From DATAAP01 sp041690495 (GTDB lineage Bacteria; Pseudomonadota; Alphaproteobacteria; CACIAM-22H2), in assembly GCA_041690495.1 (NCBI GenBank), contig JAWLHE010000004.1:248001-312000 (forward strand): a DNA stretch of 64,000 nt, in the 5' to 3' direction. Below the pieces are notes generated by a model that was not told the origin of the DNA, did not search any database, and saw only the letters and a list, made by a program, of their open reading frames with translations. Shown here in pieces: positions 49,115 to 57,688 of this stretch. The first letter of the stretch is position 1, and every line of letters starts with the position of its first letter. A program made the translations under genes and the position numbers.

Positions 49115-50035
49115 ATGTCACGGGTGACCGGCACTAGCGCAAGCGATATTCCCAGGGACGGCTGGCTCGACCGGTTCGCCCCGGCCGCGCTGCGCCCCTA
49201 TGCCCGGCTTGCCCGGCTCGACCGGCCGATCGGAACGTGGCTGCTGCTGTTCCCGTGCTGGTGGGGAATCGCGCTCGCCTCGCCCGGATGGCCCAGCCTG
49301 TGGCTGATGGCCGTGTTCGCGCTCGGCGCCATCGTCATGCGCGGCGCCGGCTGCACCTACAACGACATCGTCGACCGCAATTTCGACGCGCGCGTCGCCC
49401 GCACCGCCGACCGGCCGATTCCGTCCGGCGCCGTCACCGTTCGGCAGGCGATCGCGTTCCTCGTCGCGCAGCTTCTCGTCGGGCTCGCTATTCTGCTGTC
49501 GCTGAGCACGACGGCGATCTGGCTCGGCGTTCTGTCGCTCGCGCTCGTCTTCACCTATCCGCTGATGAAGCGGGTGACGTGGTGGCCGCAATTCTTCCTG
49601 GGCCTCGCCTTCAACTGGGGCGCGCTGATGGGCTATGCGGCCGTCGTGAACGCGCTCGGCGCCCCGTCGCTGATCCTCTATGCCGCGGGCATTCTGTGGA
49701 CCCTCGGCTACGACACGATCTACGCGCACCAGGACAAGGAGGACGACGTCCTGATCGGCGTGAAGTCGTCGGCGCTGCGGCTCGGCGCAAGAACGCGCCC
49801 TGCCCTGTTCGCCTTCTATGCCGGGACGATCGCGCTGCTCGCCGCGGCGGGGAGTGCCGCCGGGCTCGCCTGGCCCTTCTTCGTGCTGCTCGCGTGCGGC
49901 GCCGCGCAGCTCGCCTGGCAGGCCCGGGACGTCGATCTCGACGATCCCGCCAGCTGCCTCGCCAAGTTCAAGTCGAACCGCCTGTTCGGCTGGCTGGTGC
50001 TCGCGGGAATCGTCGCCGGACAACCCGCCGCGTGA
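49115..50035 (+). CDS. ubiA: 4-Hydroxybenzoate polyprenyltransferase
   Basis: A 306-residue membrane enzyme attaching the polyprenyl tail to 4-hydroxybenzoate for ubiquinone. The first Asp motif is CTYNDIVDRNFDARVARTAD RPIPSG near residue 85; the second is LGYDTIYAHQDKEDD near 205. LDRPIGTWLLLFPCWWGIAL matches the family N-terminus, and SCLAKFKSNRLFGWLVLAGI the end. Nine helices are expected. Its stop overlaps the next start by GTGA, so the methyltransferase is translationally coupled. Confidence 0.95.
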   Translation: MSRVTGTSASDIPRDGWLDRFAPAALRPYARLARLDRPIGTWLLLFPCWWGIALASPGWPSLWLMAVFALGAIVMRGAGCTYNDIVDRNFDARVARTADRPIPSGAVTVRQAIAFLVAQLLVGLAILLSLSTTAIWLGVLSLALVFTYPLMKRVTWWPQFFLGLAFNWGALMGYAAVVNALGAPSLILYAAGILWTLGYDTIYAHQDKEDDVLIGVKSSALRLGARTRPALFAFYAGTIALLAAAGSAAGLAWPFFVLLACGAAQLAWQARDVDLDDPASCLAKFKSNRLFGWLVLAGIVAGQPAA

Positions 50036-50694
50036 CCAAGACATTCGATGCGGCTGCCTTCGTGCGTGGCCAGACCGCCATCGCCGCGCCGCCGCTGGTG
50101 CCCGAGATCAGGCTCCACCTCGCAACCGAGATCACGCCGCTGTGGGAGGCAACCGAGGCGAGCCTCGCCGCAGCCAACGTCGCCCCGCCCTACTGGGCCT
50201 TCGCCTGGCCCGGCGGGCAGGCCGTCGCGCGCTACCTGCTCGACCATCCCGAAACGGTGCGCGACGCACGCGTGCTCGACTTCGCATCCGGCTGCGGCAT
50301 CGCCGCGATCGCGGCGGCGATGGCAGGTGCTGCGTCGGCAACCGCTTCCGATATCGACGCGATCGCCGCCGCTGCCGCTTCTCTCAACGCGGCGCTGAAC
50401 GATGTGAGGATCGCGGTCGCGACCGACGACCTCACGCGCCACCCGTCCGGCGACTGGGATATCGTCCTCGCGGGCGACGTCTGCTACGAGCGGCCGATGG
50501 CGGAGACGGTTACGCCGTGGCTGCGCGCCCTGGCCGCGCGCGGCATTCCCGTGCTTATGGCCGATCCGGGCCGCGCCTACCTGCCGCAAAGCGGACTCGA
50601 GGAGATCGCGCGCTACGACGTGCCGACTTCGCTCGAGCTGGAGGACCGCACGACGCGCATGACGCGCGTTCTGCGCGTCACCGGCGCGCCTTGA
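50032..50694 (+). CDS. Class I SAM-dependent methyltransferase (ETFB lysine methyltransferase-like)
   Basis: A 220-residue soluble methyltransferase. SAM motif I is VLDFASGCGIAAIAAAMAG near residue 83, motif post-I ATASDIDAIAAAAASLN, then DWDIVLAGDVCYERPMAET. The N-terminal PEIRLHLATEITPLWEATEA and PPYWAFAWPGGQAVARYLLD match the COG3897 group related to mitochondrial ETFB lysine methyltransferase. A protein lysine is therefore a likely target. It starts at GTG 50032, overlapping ubiA. Its last 17 bases overlap the convergent DUF4170 gene. Confidence 0.88.
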   Translation: MTKTFDAAAFVRGQTAIAAPPLVPEIRLHLATEITPLWEATEASLAAANVAPPYWAFAWPGGQAVARYLLDHPETVRDARVLDFASGCGIAAIAAAMAGAASATASDIDAIAAAAASLNAALNDVRIAVATDDLTRHPSGDWDIVLAGDVCYERPMAETVTPWLRALAARGIPVLMADPGRAYLPQSGLEEIARYDVPTSLELEDRTTRMTRVLRVTGAP

Positions 50695-50890
50695 CCTCGG
50701 GAGGCACCGCGTTGACGATGCGATAGCGGATCAGCGCGTTGTCGATGGTCTGCATGGTCCGGCCGTGCCATTCCTTGTACGCGGTGTCGTAGTCCGGGAA
50801 CGGACCGTGACATTCGAGCTGCAGGCCCTTCCGCATCTTCTCGAATGTCGCGTCCGCATATTCGCCGCCGACCACCCAGTACTCAGCCAT
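50678..50890 (-). CDS. DUF4170 family protein
   Basis: A 70-residue soluble protein, MAEYWVVGGEYADATFEKM then LECHGPFPDYDTAYKEWHGR TMQTIDNALIRYRIV. The YWVVGGEY-x-D-x-x-F, GPF-x-x-Y and RTMQTIDNALIRYRI signatures define DUF4170, a small alphaproteobacterial family of unknown function. Start ATG at 50890 is chosen over 50917 because it begins the conserved domain. The 3' end overlaps the methyltransferase gene by 17 bases on the other strand. The multicopper oxidase gene lies upstream on the same strand. Confidence 0.88.
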   Translation of the reverse strand: MAEYWVVGGEYADATFEKMRKGLQLECHGPFPDYDTAYKEWHGRTMQTIDNALIRYRIVNAVPPEVKARR

Positions 50891-50924
50891 CGCTCTGTCC
50901 TTCCCTCCTTCGTGCAACGACCGC

Positions 50925-52343
50925 TCAGACGACCCGTACGGTTCCCATCATGCCCGCTTCCTGGTGCTCGAGGATATGGCAGTGGAACATCCAGTCGCCG
51001 ACCGGCTCGGCGACGAAGGCGATCTCGACCCGCTCGCCCGGATTCATCAGCACCGTGTCCTGGACCACGCGCCGCGGCAGCGCGGCACCGTTGCGCGACA
51101 GCACCGCGAAGGGCATGCCGTGCAGATGCATCGGATGATGCCAGGCCGTGTCGTTCCGCATTTCGAAGACATAGCTTCGCCCGCGCTCGAGCGTCAGCAG
51201 CGGCTCGTGCAGATGGCCCAGCACCGCGACGCCGTTGATGGTCCAGATCCGCCCCTGGCGCATGCGCTCGCGCATCCGCGCCACCGCCTCCCTTCCCCCG
51301 CCCTCGCGCATCGCGCGCATGACCTGCGGGTCCATCATGCCGCCGCCCAGCTCGATTCGGTGCCGCGCGGCGCGGCCGAGATCCGGCCGCGGCAGCGGAT
51401 TGCCGGCCATCGCCGCCACCGCCCCGCGCGGCTGCGCGCTGCGCGCGCCGCCCTCGTAGACGAGATCCACCAGCTTGTACGCGCCGCGCGCATAGAACGA
51501 ATCGACCACCGGGTACGGCCGGTCCGGCGCCGCGGTCATGTCGATGACGAGATCGGCGCGCATCGCCGGCCCGAGCACGATGCGGCCGTCTTCGGGGGCG
51601 TGCGGCTCGACCGGATGGCCGTCGACGGCAACGACCGTCGGCGCGTGTCCCTCGAAGGCCAACGCCATGACGCGCGCGTTGCTGGCATTGATCAGCCGCA
51701 GCCGCACCCGCTCGCCGGCCCGCACCCTGAATTCCGCCGGGACGCGGCCGTTGATCGTGACCGTATTGCCGAGCCGGCCGGCATGGCTCGCATCCATCGG
51801 GTTGCCGAAATCGCCGGCGATGGCCGCCTCGGGCGTCAGCCGCCAGTCGTCGAGCAGCCAGACCACGTCGCGGTCAACGGCAGTGCTCTCGCGCTCCTCG
51901 ACGATGAAGGCGCCGGACAGGCCGCGCTCCACCTGCTCGGCGCTGCGCATGTGCGGGTGATACCAGAACGTCCCGGCATCGGGCAGGTCGAACTCGTAGA
52001 CGAAGCGGCCGCCCGGTTCGATCGGCTTCTGCGTCAGGTTGGGCACGCCGTCCATCGCATTGGGCAGCCGCAGGCCGTGCCAGTGAACCGTGGTCGGCTC
52101 GGGAAGGCGGTTCTCGACCACGATGCGCGCCCGCTCGCCCTGGCGAAATCGCAGCACCGGGCCCGGCACCTTGCCGTTATAGGCCCAGACCTCGGTGTCG
52201 GGAGCGCCGCTGCCGATCAGCGCGGCGCGCGACGGACGAGGCGTAAGCGTCACCTCGGCCGCGGCGGCGGGCCGGTACGGCAGCGCCCATGCGGCCAGAG
52301 CCGCACCGCTGCCTTGCAGAATCTGCCTGCGCGAAAGGTCCAT
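50925..52343 (-). CDS. Tat-exported multicopper oxidase (CueO/SufI-like)
   Basis: A 472-residue three-cupredoxin oxidase. The Tat signal SRRQILQGSGAALAAW puts folded protein in the periplasm. Copper motifs are complete: HWHG near residue 93, WYHPHMRSAEQ near 127, HHPMHLHGMPFAV near 400, and HCHILEHQEAGMMG near 453, the last giving the type 1 Cys-His-Met site. A Met-rich stretch GGGMMDPQVMRAMREGG before the third domain resembles the cuprous-ion loop of CueO. Copper tolerance or cuprous oxidation is likely, but no copper regulator is adjacent. Confidence 0.93.
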   Translation of the reverse strand: MDLSRRQILQGSGAALAAWALPYRPAAAAEVTLTPRPSRAALIGSGAPDTEVWAYNGKVPGPVLRFRQGERARIVVENRLPEPTTVHWHGLRLPNAMDGVPNLTQKPIEPGGRFVYEFDLPDAGTFWYHPHMRSAEQVERGLSGAFIVEERESTAVDRDVVWLLDDWRLTPEAAIAGDFGNPMDASHAGRLGNTVTINGRVPAEFRVRAGERVRLRLINASNARVMALAFEGHAPTVVAVDGHPVEPHAPEDGRIVLGPAMRADLVIDMTAAPDRPYPVVDSFYARGAYKLVDLVYEGGARSAQPRGAVAAMAGNPLPRPDLGRAARHRIELGGGMMDPQVMRAMREGGGREAVARMRERMRQGRIWTINGVAVLGHLHEPLLTLERGRSYVFEMRNDTAWHHPMHLHGMPFAVLSRNGAALPRRVVQDTVLMNPGERVEIAFVAEPVGDWMFHCHILEHQEAGMMGTVRVV

Positions 52344-52478
52344 CGCCGTATTTACCGCTCCGTTCCCGTGGGAAGGTCAAGCCCGTTGCGTGCGCCGTCA
52401 CGGTTCGCATGCATGGCTCGCGTGCCTGCCGCGCATTCGCGATTGCCGAGTCATGCGCCGCGCGTATACTGCGCCATC

Positions 52479-53180
52479 ATGCCTGCGAGTCCCGAACTCT
52501 ACCAACGCATCTACGACAACTTCCGCACGTCGATCTCGCGCTATGACTGCGGACAGCACTGCTCCAAGCACAACGACGGCGAGCCGGTATGCTGCACGAC
52601 CCGGCACGCGGTCCCGATCATCGACCGCGCCGAGTGGAAGCTGCTGCGTGCGCGCACCGATCTGTGGCGGGTTTTCAAGCCTACCGACGCCTCCGGGCGC
52701 GAGATCGTCGCGGACCTGCACAAGCAGTGCATGGCCGTCGAATGCAAGGGTGCGCGCCATTGCGAGCGCGAAAACCGCTCGATGGCCTGCCGCAGCTTCC
52801 CGTTCTTCCCGTATTTCACCCGCGCGCGCGAACTCGTCGGCCTGGCCTATTACTGGATCTTCGAGGACCGCTGCTGGGTGATGAGCAATCTCGGCATCGT
52901 CGACGCGGCGTTCATCCGCGAATTCGTCGCCGCGCACGAGCTGCTGTTCGAGCACGACGAGGACGAGAAGGAGAGCATGATCGAGCATTCGGCCTATATG
53001 CGCCGGGTGTTCAGCCGCTGGAACCGCATCATCCCGCTGATCGGGCGCGAGGGCGGCTATTTCGCGGTCGAGCCGCGCACCCATGCGATTCGCCCGGCCA
53101 CCCTCTCCGAATTCGGCCGGCACGGGCCCTACGCGGAGGAAAGCCCCAAGGAAGCGCCGGCCGCCGTCGCCGCCGAATAG
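52479..53180 (+). CDS. Cysteine-rich YkgJ-family protein
   Basis: A 233-residue soluble protein with a cluster of conserved cysteines in the YkgJ (zinc or iron-sulfur chelating) pattern: DCGQHCSKHNDGEPVCCTTR near residues 23-43, KQCMAVECKGARHCERENRS MACRSFPFFPYF near 85-115, and DRCWVM near 130. The spacing C-x3-C, C-C, C-x4-C-x5-C-x8-C fits metal binding. Alphaproteobacteria carry several such proteins with unknown function. ATG at 52479 is chosen by homology. It is divergent from the multicopper oxidase gene. Confidence 0.78.
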   Translation: MPASPELYQRIYDNFRTSISRYDCGQHCSKHNDGEPVCCTTRHAVPIIDRAEWKLLRARTDLWRVFKPTDASGREIVADLHKQCMAVECKGARHCERENRSMACRSFPFFPYFTRARELVGLAYYWIFEDRCWVMSNLGIVDAAFIREFVAAHELLFEHDEDEKESMIEHSAYMRRVFSRWNRIIPLIGREGGYFAVEPRTHAIRPATLSEFGRHGPYAEESPKEAPAAVAAE

Positions 53181-53242
53181 CCGCGCGGAACCGTCAAGGT
53201 CCGGCGGCGTTAAGCCTGCGGTCTCGCGATAGGGAGAGCTCC

Positions 53243-53464
53243 ATGATGCGTGTGGTCGCCATCATTGCATTGGCCGCCGCGCTCCCGGCCTGCGGCAGCT
53301 TCGGCACCCGGACGATCAGCGGCGACGAGAACCAGGTAGTCCTGAGCGCCGCCGACCAGCAAAAGGCGCAGCAGCACTGTGCGTCCTACGGCAAGGACGC
53401 CATCAATATCGGCCAGGCCTCGGACGGCAAAGTCACCTACGCCTGCCGGCCGCGGCGGACCTGA
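53243..53464 (+). CDS. Small lipoprotein
   Basis: A 73-residue protein with a lipoprotein signal (MMRVVAIIALAAALPAC, lipobox L-P-A-C) and a short mature part: GSFGTRTISGDENQVVLSAA DQQKAQQHCASYGKDAINIG then VTYACRPRRT. The two late cysteines likely form a disulfide. AGGGAGAG precedes the ATG. It is too short for the usual finders but has a clear signal and ribosome site. Function unknown. Confidence 0.7.
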   Translation: MMRVVAIIALAAALPACGSFGTRTISGDENQVVLSAADQQKAQQHCASYGKDAINIGQASDGKVTYACRPRRT

Positions 53465-53480
53465 GCCGGGGCGCCGCGGG

Positions 53481-54215
53481 TCAGCGGAACAGGAACGTGC
53501 CCAGGACGACCCAGCGCCGCGCTTCGGCCTCGTGCCCGGCGCGCGCGACAAGCGGCGTCGTATAGTGCCAGAACGGCAGGCGGTAGATGGTGAGGCCGCC
53601 TTCGGTGTTGACGTCGGCCATTTCGGTGAAATGGCCGTCGCGCGCATAGACCAGATACTGCCGTGCCGCGCGCGGACTGCCGAAACTGACGTGGAAATCG
53701 ACATACCCGCCGGCCGCGCGCGGGTCTTCCGGGTGATGGTCGGTATGCGGACCGGCATAGTCGCCCGGCCCGTAGCACAGCACCTGCTGGCCGAATCTCC
53801 GGTCGAGGGCGCGGCCTGCCACCGCCTCGGCGAAGCCGCGGAAGCTGTCGGAGCGCATCATGGCGATGAGGCCGATCCGCTCGGCCGCCTCCCAAGCCTT
53901 GCCGGTCCGGCGCTCGAGATAGGCGGTGCGCACGCGGGCCGTCTTGGGCAGCCGCTCCTGATAATTGCGCGTCTGATTGGCGATCGATCCGGGCGGGATC
54001 GGCGCGGCGAGCGGCCGCAGCGTCGCGAGCATGCGCCGGTCGAGCAGCGCGTGCGCCGCCCGCGCCTTCGCCGGATCGATCGCACCCTGCAGGGCGACGA
54101 ACTGCCGGTCCGCCTCCAGGAGCGCGCCGCGCAGCGCGGCGTCCCGCCTCTCAAGAATGCGGCGGCCCTTCGGCGTGAGCAGATCGGCGAATTCCGCGGG
54201 AAACCTCTTCATCAC
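53481..54215 (-). CDS. Hypothetical protein with an HxD motif (2OG-Fe(II) oxygenase-like)
   Basis: A 244-residue soluble protein. The most telling segment is QQVLCYGPGDYAGPHTDHHP EDPRAAGGYVDFHVSFGS, near residue 150, with H-T-D and nearby histidines like the facial triad start of 2-oxoglutarate-Fe(II) oxygenases. A downstream His is in IYRLPFWHYTTP, with an Arg in VARAGHEAEARRWVV where such enzymes hold 2OG. N-terminal helices (ERRDAALRGALLEADRQFVA L) add a coiled-like region. The fold assignment is inference. It converges with the small lipoprotein gene. Confidence 0.6.
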   Translation of the reverse strand: MMKRFPAEFADLLTPKGRRILERRDAALRGALLEADRQFVALQGAIDPAKARAAHALLDRRMLATLRPLAAPIPPGSIANQTRNYQERLPKTARVRTAYLERRTGKAWEAAERIGLIAMMRSDSFRGFAEAVAGRALDRRFGQQVLCYGPGDYAGPHTDHHPEDPRAAGGYVDFHVSFGSPRAARQYLVYARDGHFTEMADVNTEGGLTIYRLPFWHYTTPLVARAGHEAEARRWVVLGTFLFR

Positions 54216-54377
54216 CCCTCTGCCGTCTCGTCAAAGCCGCTTCGGTCGAAGCTGCCCTGGCAGCTTGAAGCACAGCAGCACGTGCGACCTCAAGCAATGG
54301 GGCATCGTCGCCCATGGAGATCATCAGACTCGCAAGCGGTGTGGAAAACCGGCGCTGGTCGGACTAGCCTCCAACCG

Positions 54378-56117
54378 ATGAAACGGCGCCTTGCGACAAT
54401 TCTCGTGGCAGATGTCGCAGGTTATTCCAGCCTCATGGAGGCCGATGAGGAAGGAACGGCCGCGCGCATGGCTGCCTGCCGCGGCATCGCCGATGCCGAG
54501 ATCGCGAGGACCGACGGCCGCCTGTTCAAGGCAATGGGCGACGCGATCCTCGCCGAGTTCGCCAGCCCGATAAACGCGGTGCGCTGCGCAATCGGCATCC
54601 GCGACGCGCTGGCCCTGGCCGGGCGGGATCATGAGCAACCGCTAACGATGCGGTTCGGCCTGCACCTCGCCGACGTGCTCGTCGAGGGCGACGACCTGAT
54701 CGGCGATGGCGTCAATCTCGCCGCCCGCATCCAGCAGGCCGCCGAACCGGGGAGCATCGACCTTAGCGGCGCGCTGTTCGAACAGATTCGCCGGACGTCG
54801 CCCTATACCTTCGAGGATCGGGGTAGGCAGCGCTTTCGTAACATCGCCGAGCCGGTGCACGTCTACCGCCTGCGCGGCGACATCCGGCGGCATCCGGGCC
54901 AGATTACCCACGCGCGGACCGAACCGCGCCTTGCCCGGCGACCGCAGTCGATCGCGGTCATGCCCTTCGAGGTGCAGGCCGGCGACGAGGATCGGCGCTT
55001 CCTCGCCGAGGGCTTGGCCGAGGAGCTGATCTTCGAGCTCGGGCGGTTCCGCAAGCTGTTCGTGACCTCGCGCCTTGCGACGCGGGCGCTCGACGACATG
55101 CAGGCAGACCCGCGCACGGCGGGCGAGCGGCTCGGCGTGCGCTACATGCTCACCGGTTCCATCCGCCGGCTCGGTGCGCAGGTCCGGCTGTCGCTGACGT
55201 TGAGCGAGACGGAAGCCGGGACGGTGGTCTGGAGCCACCGGCTCAGCGAGCCACTTGGCGAACTGATCGAACATCTCGACGAGCTGGTGAGGCATGTCGC
55301 CTCGACCGTGCTCGGCCGCATCGAGGAAAGCGACATCGCGACCGCGCGGAGGCTCAAGCCGGAGTCGATGACCGCTTATGAGTTCCATCTGCGCGGCCTC
55401 GAGCATCACCGGCTCGGCGGCGTGACCGACGAGAATCTGCGCCAGGCCGTTCAATGGTTCACACGCGCGATCGAGGCCGATCCCAGCTTCGCCCGGCCCA
55501 AGGCGATGCTGGTCTGCGCCTGGTCGCACCTGTCCGATTTCGATCTCGCCGCTGGCACCCGTCATGTCGAGCGCGCGCTGGAGCTCGACCCCAACGATCC
55601 CGACGCCAACCGGATCATGGGCTCCATCAAGATGGGCGCCGGCGAGTTCGAGGCGTCGCGGCAATACCACGAGAAGGCGATGGCACTCAGCCCGTCCGAC
55701 GCCTATATCAGGGGACGCTCGGCCGCGTTCTACATCTTCGCGGGCGAGCCGGAACGGGCGTTAAAGCTGCTGGACGAAGCAGAGGTGCTCGACCCGTTTC
55801 TGCCGGTCTGGTGCGTAGAGGAGCGGGTGGCCGCACTCTATATCTTGGACCGCTTCGAGGAGGTACTGGCCGCCGGCCGGGCGCTGCCGTTCCAGACCCG
55901 CCGCTCGCGCCTTTACCGGGCCGCCTCGCACGTCGCGCGCGGCAATGTCGCGCGCGCCCGGCAGATCGTTGACGAGGCTCTGGCCGCGGCAGCCGGTCTG
56001 ACCACCGACTACATCCAGAAGGGCGAGTTCTATCGCGACCCGGCGGTGAAACAGCTGCTGATCGACCGGCTCGTCGAGGCCGGATTGCCGTGTCCTGCAG
56101 TTGCAAGGGCATCCTGA
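54378..56117 (+). CDS. Class III adenylate/guanylate cyclase with TolB-like and TPR domains
   Basis: A 579-residue signalling protein. The catalytic domain at residues about 1-170 has metal Asp in ILVADVAGYSSLMEADEEG and the second Asp in LFKAMGDAILAEFASP near 57, with GDDLIGDGVNLAARIQQAAE as the dimer-wing motif. A TolB-like domain follows from QSIAVMPFEVQAGDEDRRFL AEG (about 195) to near 320, then TPR-type repeats such as AVQWFTRAIEADPSFARP and HVERALELDPNDPDANRIMG S to the C-terminus. This combination is abundant in Rhizobiales and Rhodospirillales. cAMP production is probable. Confidence 0.9.
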   Translation: MKRRLATILVADVAGYSSLMEADEEGTAARMAACRGIADAEIARTDGRLFKAMGDAILAEFASPINAVRCAIGIRDALALAGRDHEQPLTMRFGLHLADVLVEGDDLIGDGVNLAARIQQAAEPGSIDLSGALFEQIRRTSPYTFEDRGRQRFRNIAEPVHVYRLRGDIRRHPGQITHARTEPRLARRPQSIAVMPFEVQAGDEDRRFLAEGLAEELIFELGRFRKLFVTSRLATRALDDMQADPRTAGERLGVRYMLTGSIRRLGAQVRLSLTLSETEAGTVVWSHRLSEPLGELIEHLDELVRHVASTVLGRIEESDIATARRLKPESMTAYEFHLRGLEHHRLGGVTDENLRQAVQWFTRAIEADPSFARPKAMLVCAWSHLSDFDLAAGTRHVERALELDPNDPDANRIMGSIKMGAGEFEASRQYHEKAMALSPSDAYIRGRSAAFYIFAGEPERALKLLDEAEVLDPFLPVWCVEERVAALYILDRFEEVLAAGRALPFQTRRSRLYRAASHVARGNVARARQIVDEALAAAAGLTTDYIQKGEFYRDPAVKQLLIDRLVEAGLPCPAVARAS

Positions 56118-56162
56118 GCGATCGCGACGGCCGCGACGTCGCCGTCCGCCTGACGCTTTATT

Positions 56163-56486
56163 CTAGTGAAGCAGCCTGATCGCCGAGAATGCGGCGAAGC
56201 CGAGGAGCGTCGCCAGCGTGAAATTCTTCAGCCAGTACGCGATCGCCACGGTCAGGAGGCCGCCGATCAGATAGTCGTTGCCCAGCGAAAGGTCCACCGC
56301 CCCGGTCTGCCGGTCGAAGACGAGACCCATCGCCAGCAGCGAAGCGATGATCGCCGGCGCCGCCAGCTCGAGCGCCTCGCGCGCCAGAGGCGGCAGGACG
56401 ATGCGCCGGGCGAACGCGAAGGCGATGCTGCGGACGGCAAGAATGCTCGCCGCCATCGCGGCAATCGCGACCGAGGGCTCGATCAT
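56163..56486 (-). CDS. azlD: AzlD family branched-chain amino acid exporter subunit
   Basis: A 107-residue small membrane protein with four helices: VAIAAMAASILAVRSIAFAF, ELAAPAIIASLLAMGLVFDR, YLIGGLLTVAIAYWLKNFTL and a final LGFAAFSAIRLLH. It pairs with AzlC to export branched-chain amino acids or analogues. Its ATG overlaps the azlC stop by ATGA, so the two are coupled. Confidence 0.9.
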   Translation of the reverse strand: MIEPSVAIAAMAASILAVRSIAFAFARRIVLPPLAREALELAAPAIIASLLAMGLVFDRQTGAVDLSLGNDYLIGGLLTVAIAYWLKNFTLATLLGFAAFSAIRLLH

Positions 56487-57199
56487 GCCCGCCGCCCGAC
56501 GATCCGTCGTCCCGCCATGACGGCCGCAACCGCGGTTGCGCAGCTCAGCAGCAGGCCGAGATTGTGCGGAAGATCGCGGAAAATGACCAGACCTGCGGCC
56601 GCCGCCAGTGCCGCCGCGGCTCCGCCGCGCAGCCGCAGGTATGGGGCCAGCAGGCCGGCGAAGCAGGCATAGGCGAGGAAGTCGAGGCCGAGATCGCGAC
56701 CGACGACAGCGAGCCGGTCGCCGAGGACCACGCCCGCCGCCGTGCCGATCAGCCACGACACATAGGTGATCAGCGACACGGCGAGAAAGAACGCGTTCCG
56801 TCGCCCGGGCGAAAGGGGCTCGGAGAACCGCAGCTTGGCCAGGAAGAAGATCGTGTCCACCATGAGGAAGGCAAGAACCGCCTTCAGCCAGCCCGGCATC
56901 GGGCGGATGTGGTCGATCAGCGCTATGCCGTAGAGCATCAGGCGCAGGCTAAGGAGCGCGGTGACGAGCGCGATGACCGGAAGCGCCGCCCCGGACGCGA
57001 CGAGCTCGAGCCCGGTGAACTGCGCGGCGCCCGAATAGACGAGGCCCGACATCGCGACCGCTTCGAGACCGGTCAGGCCCGCGGCAACCGCAAGGGCGCC
57101 GAAGATCATGGCGGTGGGAACGATCGACGCCATGAACGGCGCCAGCAGGCGCAGCGCCACCCGGAACTCGGCCGCGAAATCCTGCCACGTCATCGCCAT
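56483..57199 (-). CDS. azlC: AzlC family branched-chain amino acid exporter subunit
   Basis: A 238-residue membrane protein. Landmarks are APFMASIVPTAMIFGALAVA AGLTGLEAVAMSGLVYSGAA QFTGLELVASG, then DTIFFLAKLRFSEPLS and ITYVSWLIGTAAGVVLGD. The long helix pair and SGAAQF signature define AzlC. With AzlD it exports branched-chain amino acids. ATG at 57199 follows AAGGAT-like ATTTC without a strong ribosome site. It is followed by azlD. Confidence 0.92.
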   Translation of the reverse strand: MAMTWQDFAAEFRVALRLLAPFMASIVPTAMIFGALAVAAGLTGLEAVAMSGLVYSGAAQFTGLELVASGAALPVIALVTALLSLRLMLYGIALIDHIRPMPGWLKAVLAFLMVDTIFFLAKLRFSEPLSPGRRNAFFLAVSLITYVSWLIGTAAGVVLGDRLAVVGRDLGLDFLAYACFAGLLAPYLRLRGGAAAALAAAAGLVIFRDLPHNLGLLLSCATAVAAVMAGRRIVGRRA

Positions 57200-57287
57200 C
57201 GGTGCGGATGCTCCCCCTCGTCCGGATTTCCCGCGATCCTAAGCAGGGAATCCGGCGAAGCACGCGCCGACGCGGCATGGTAGCGAT

Positions 57288-57324
57288 GCGCACCGCGCGG
57301 GCGGGTCCCGCCCGCGCGGTGCGC
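57288..57324. terminator. 37-base perfect palindrome
   Basis: Arms gcgcaccgcgcgggcggg and cccgcccgcgcggtgcgc are exact 18-base complements around one central T. It is 11 bases past the stop of the Atu4866-like gene on the minus strand and upstream of azlC. A strong hairpin forms in RNA from either strand, but no T-run follows. It may be a transcription-blocking or REP-type element. Confidence 0.6.
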
Positions 57325-57335
57325 CCGCTTGCCGC

Positions 57336-57668
57336 TTACTCCTTCCGGAACGAGTCCCCACCGACGGAGAGGACGCCGTCGACAATGGTGCCGGTCGCCG
57401 TGAATCCGGAATCGTCGACGAAGTGCAGCGACGAGCCCTGGACCGTGTAGCGTCCCCTGTAGGCGCTCCGGCGCTCGCCGCGCGCCTCGTCGTAGCGGCC
57501 GTTCGGCAGCAGCTCGAGACGGATGAACCCGTTCTCCGTCACCCACATGCCGACAACATCCAACTGTCGCGTCGCGGCCCCTGACGCGGCCGGACCTGCC
57601 GGCTGCGCCAGGGACAGCGTCGGGACAACCGCCAGCGACGCGACGGCCAGTACGATCAGGATCTTCAT
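57336..57668 (-). CDS. Atu4866-family exported protein
   Basis: A 110-residue protein with signal peptide MKILIVLAVASLAVVPTLSL A. The mature domain, VVGMWVTENGFIRLELLPNG RYDEARGERRSAYRGRYTVQ GSSLHFVDDSGFTATGTIVD GVL, matches the Atu4866 beta-barrel family: W-x-x-x-x-G-x-IR-L, G-RYDEARG, Y-x-G-x-Y, and H-F-x-DDSGF. Its role is unknown; a lipocalin-like cup is likely. It lies 20 bases after the SDR on the same strand and probably shares its transcript. Confidence 0.88.
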   Translation of the reverse strand: MKILIVLAVASLAVVPTLSLAQPAGPAASGAATRQLDVVGMWVTENGFIRLELLPNGRYDEARGERRSAYRGRYTVQGSSLHFVDDSGFTATGTIVDGVLSVGGDSFRKE

Positions 57669-57688
57669 GAGCTTTCCTTCTCCCTGGT

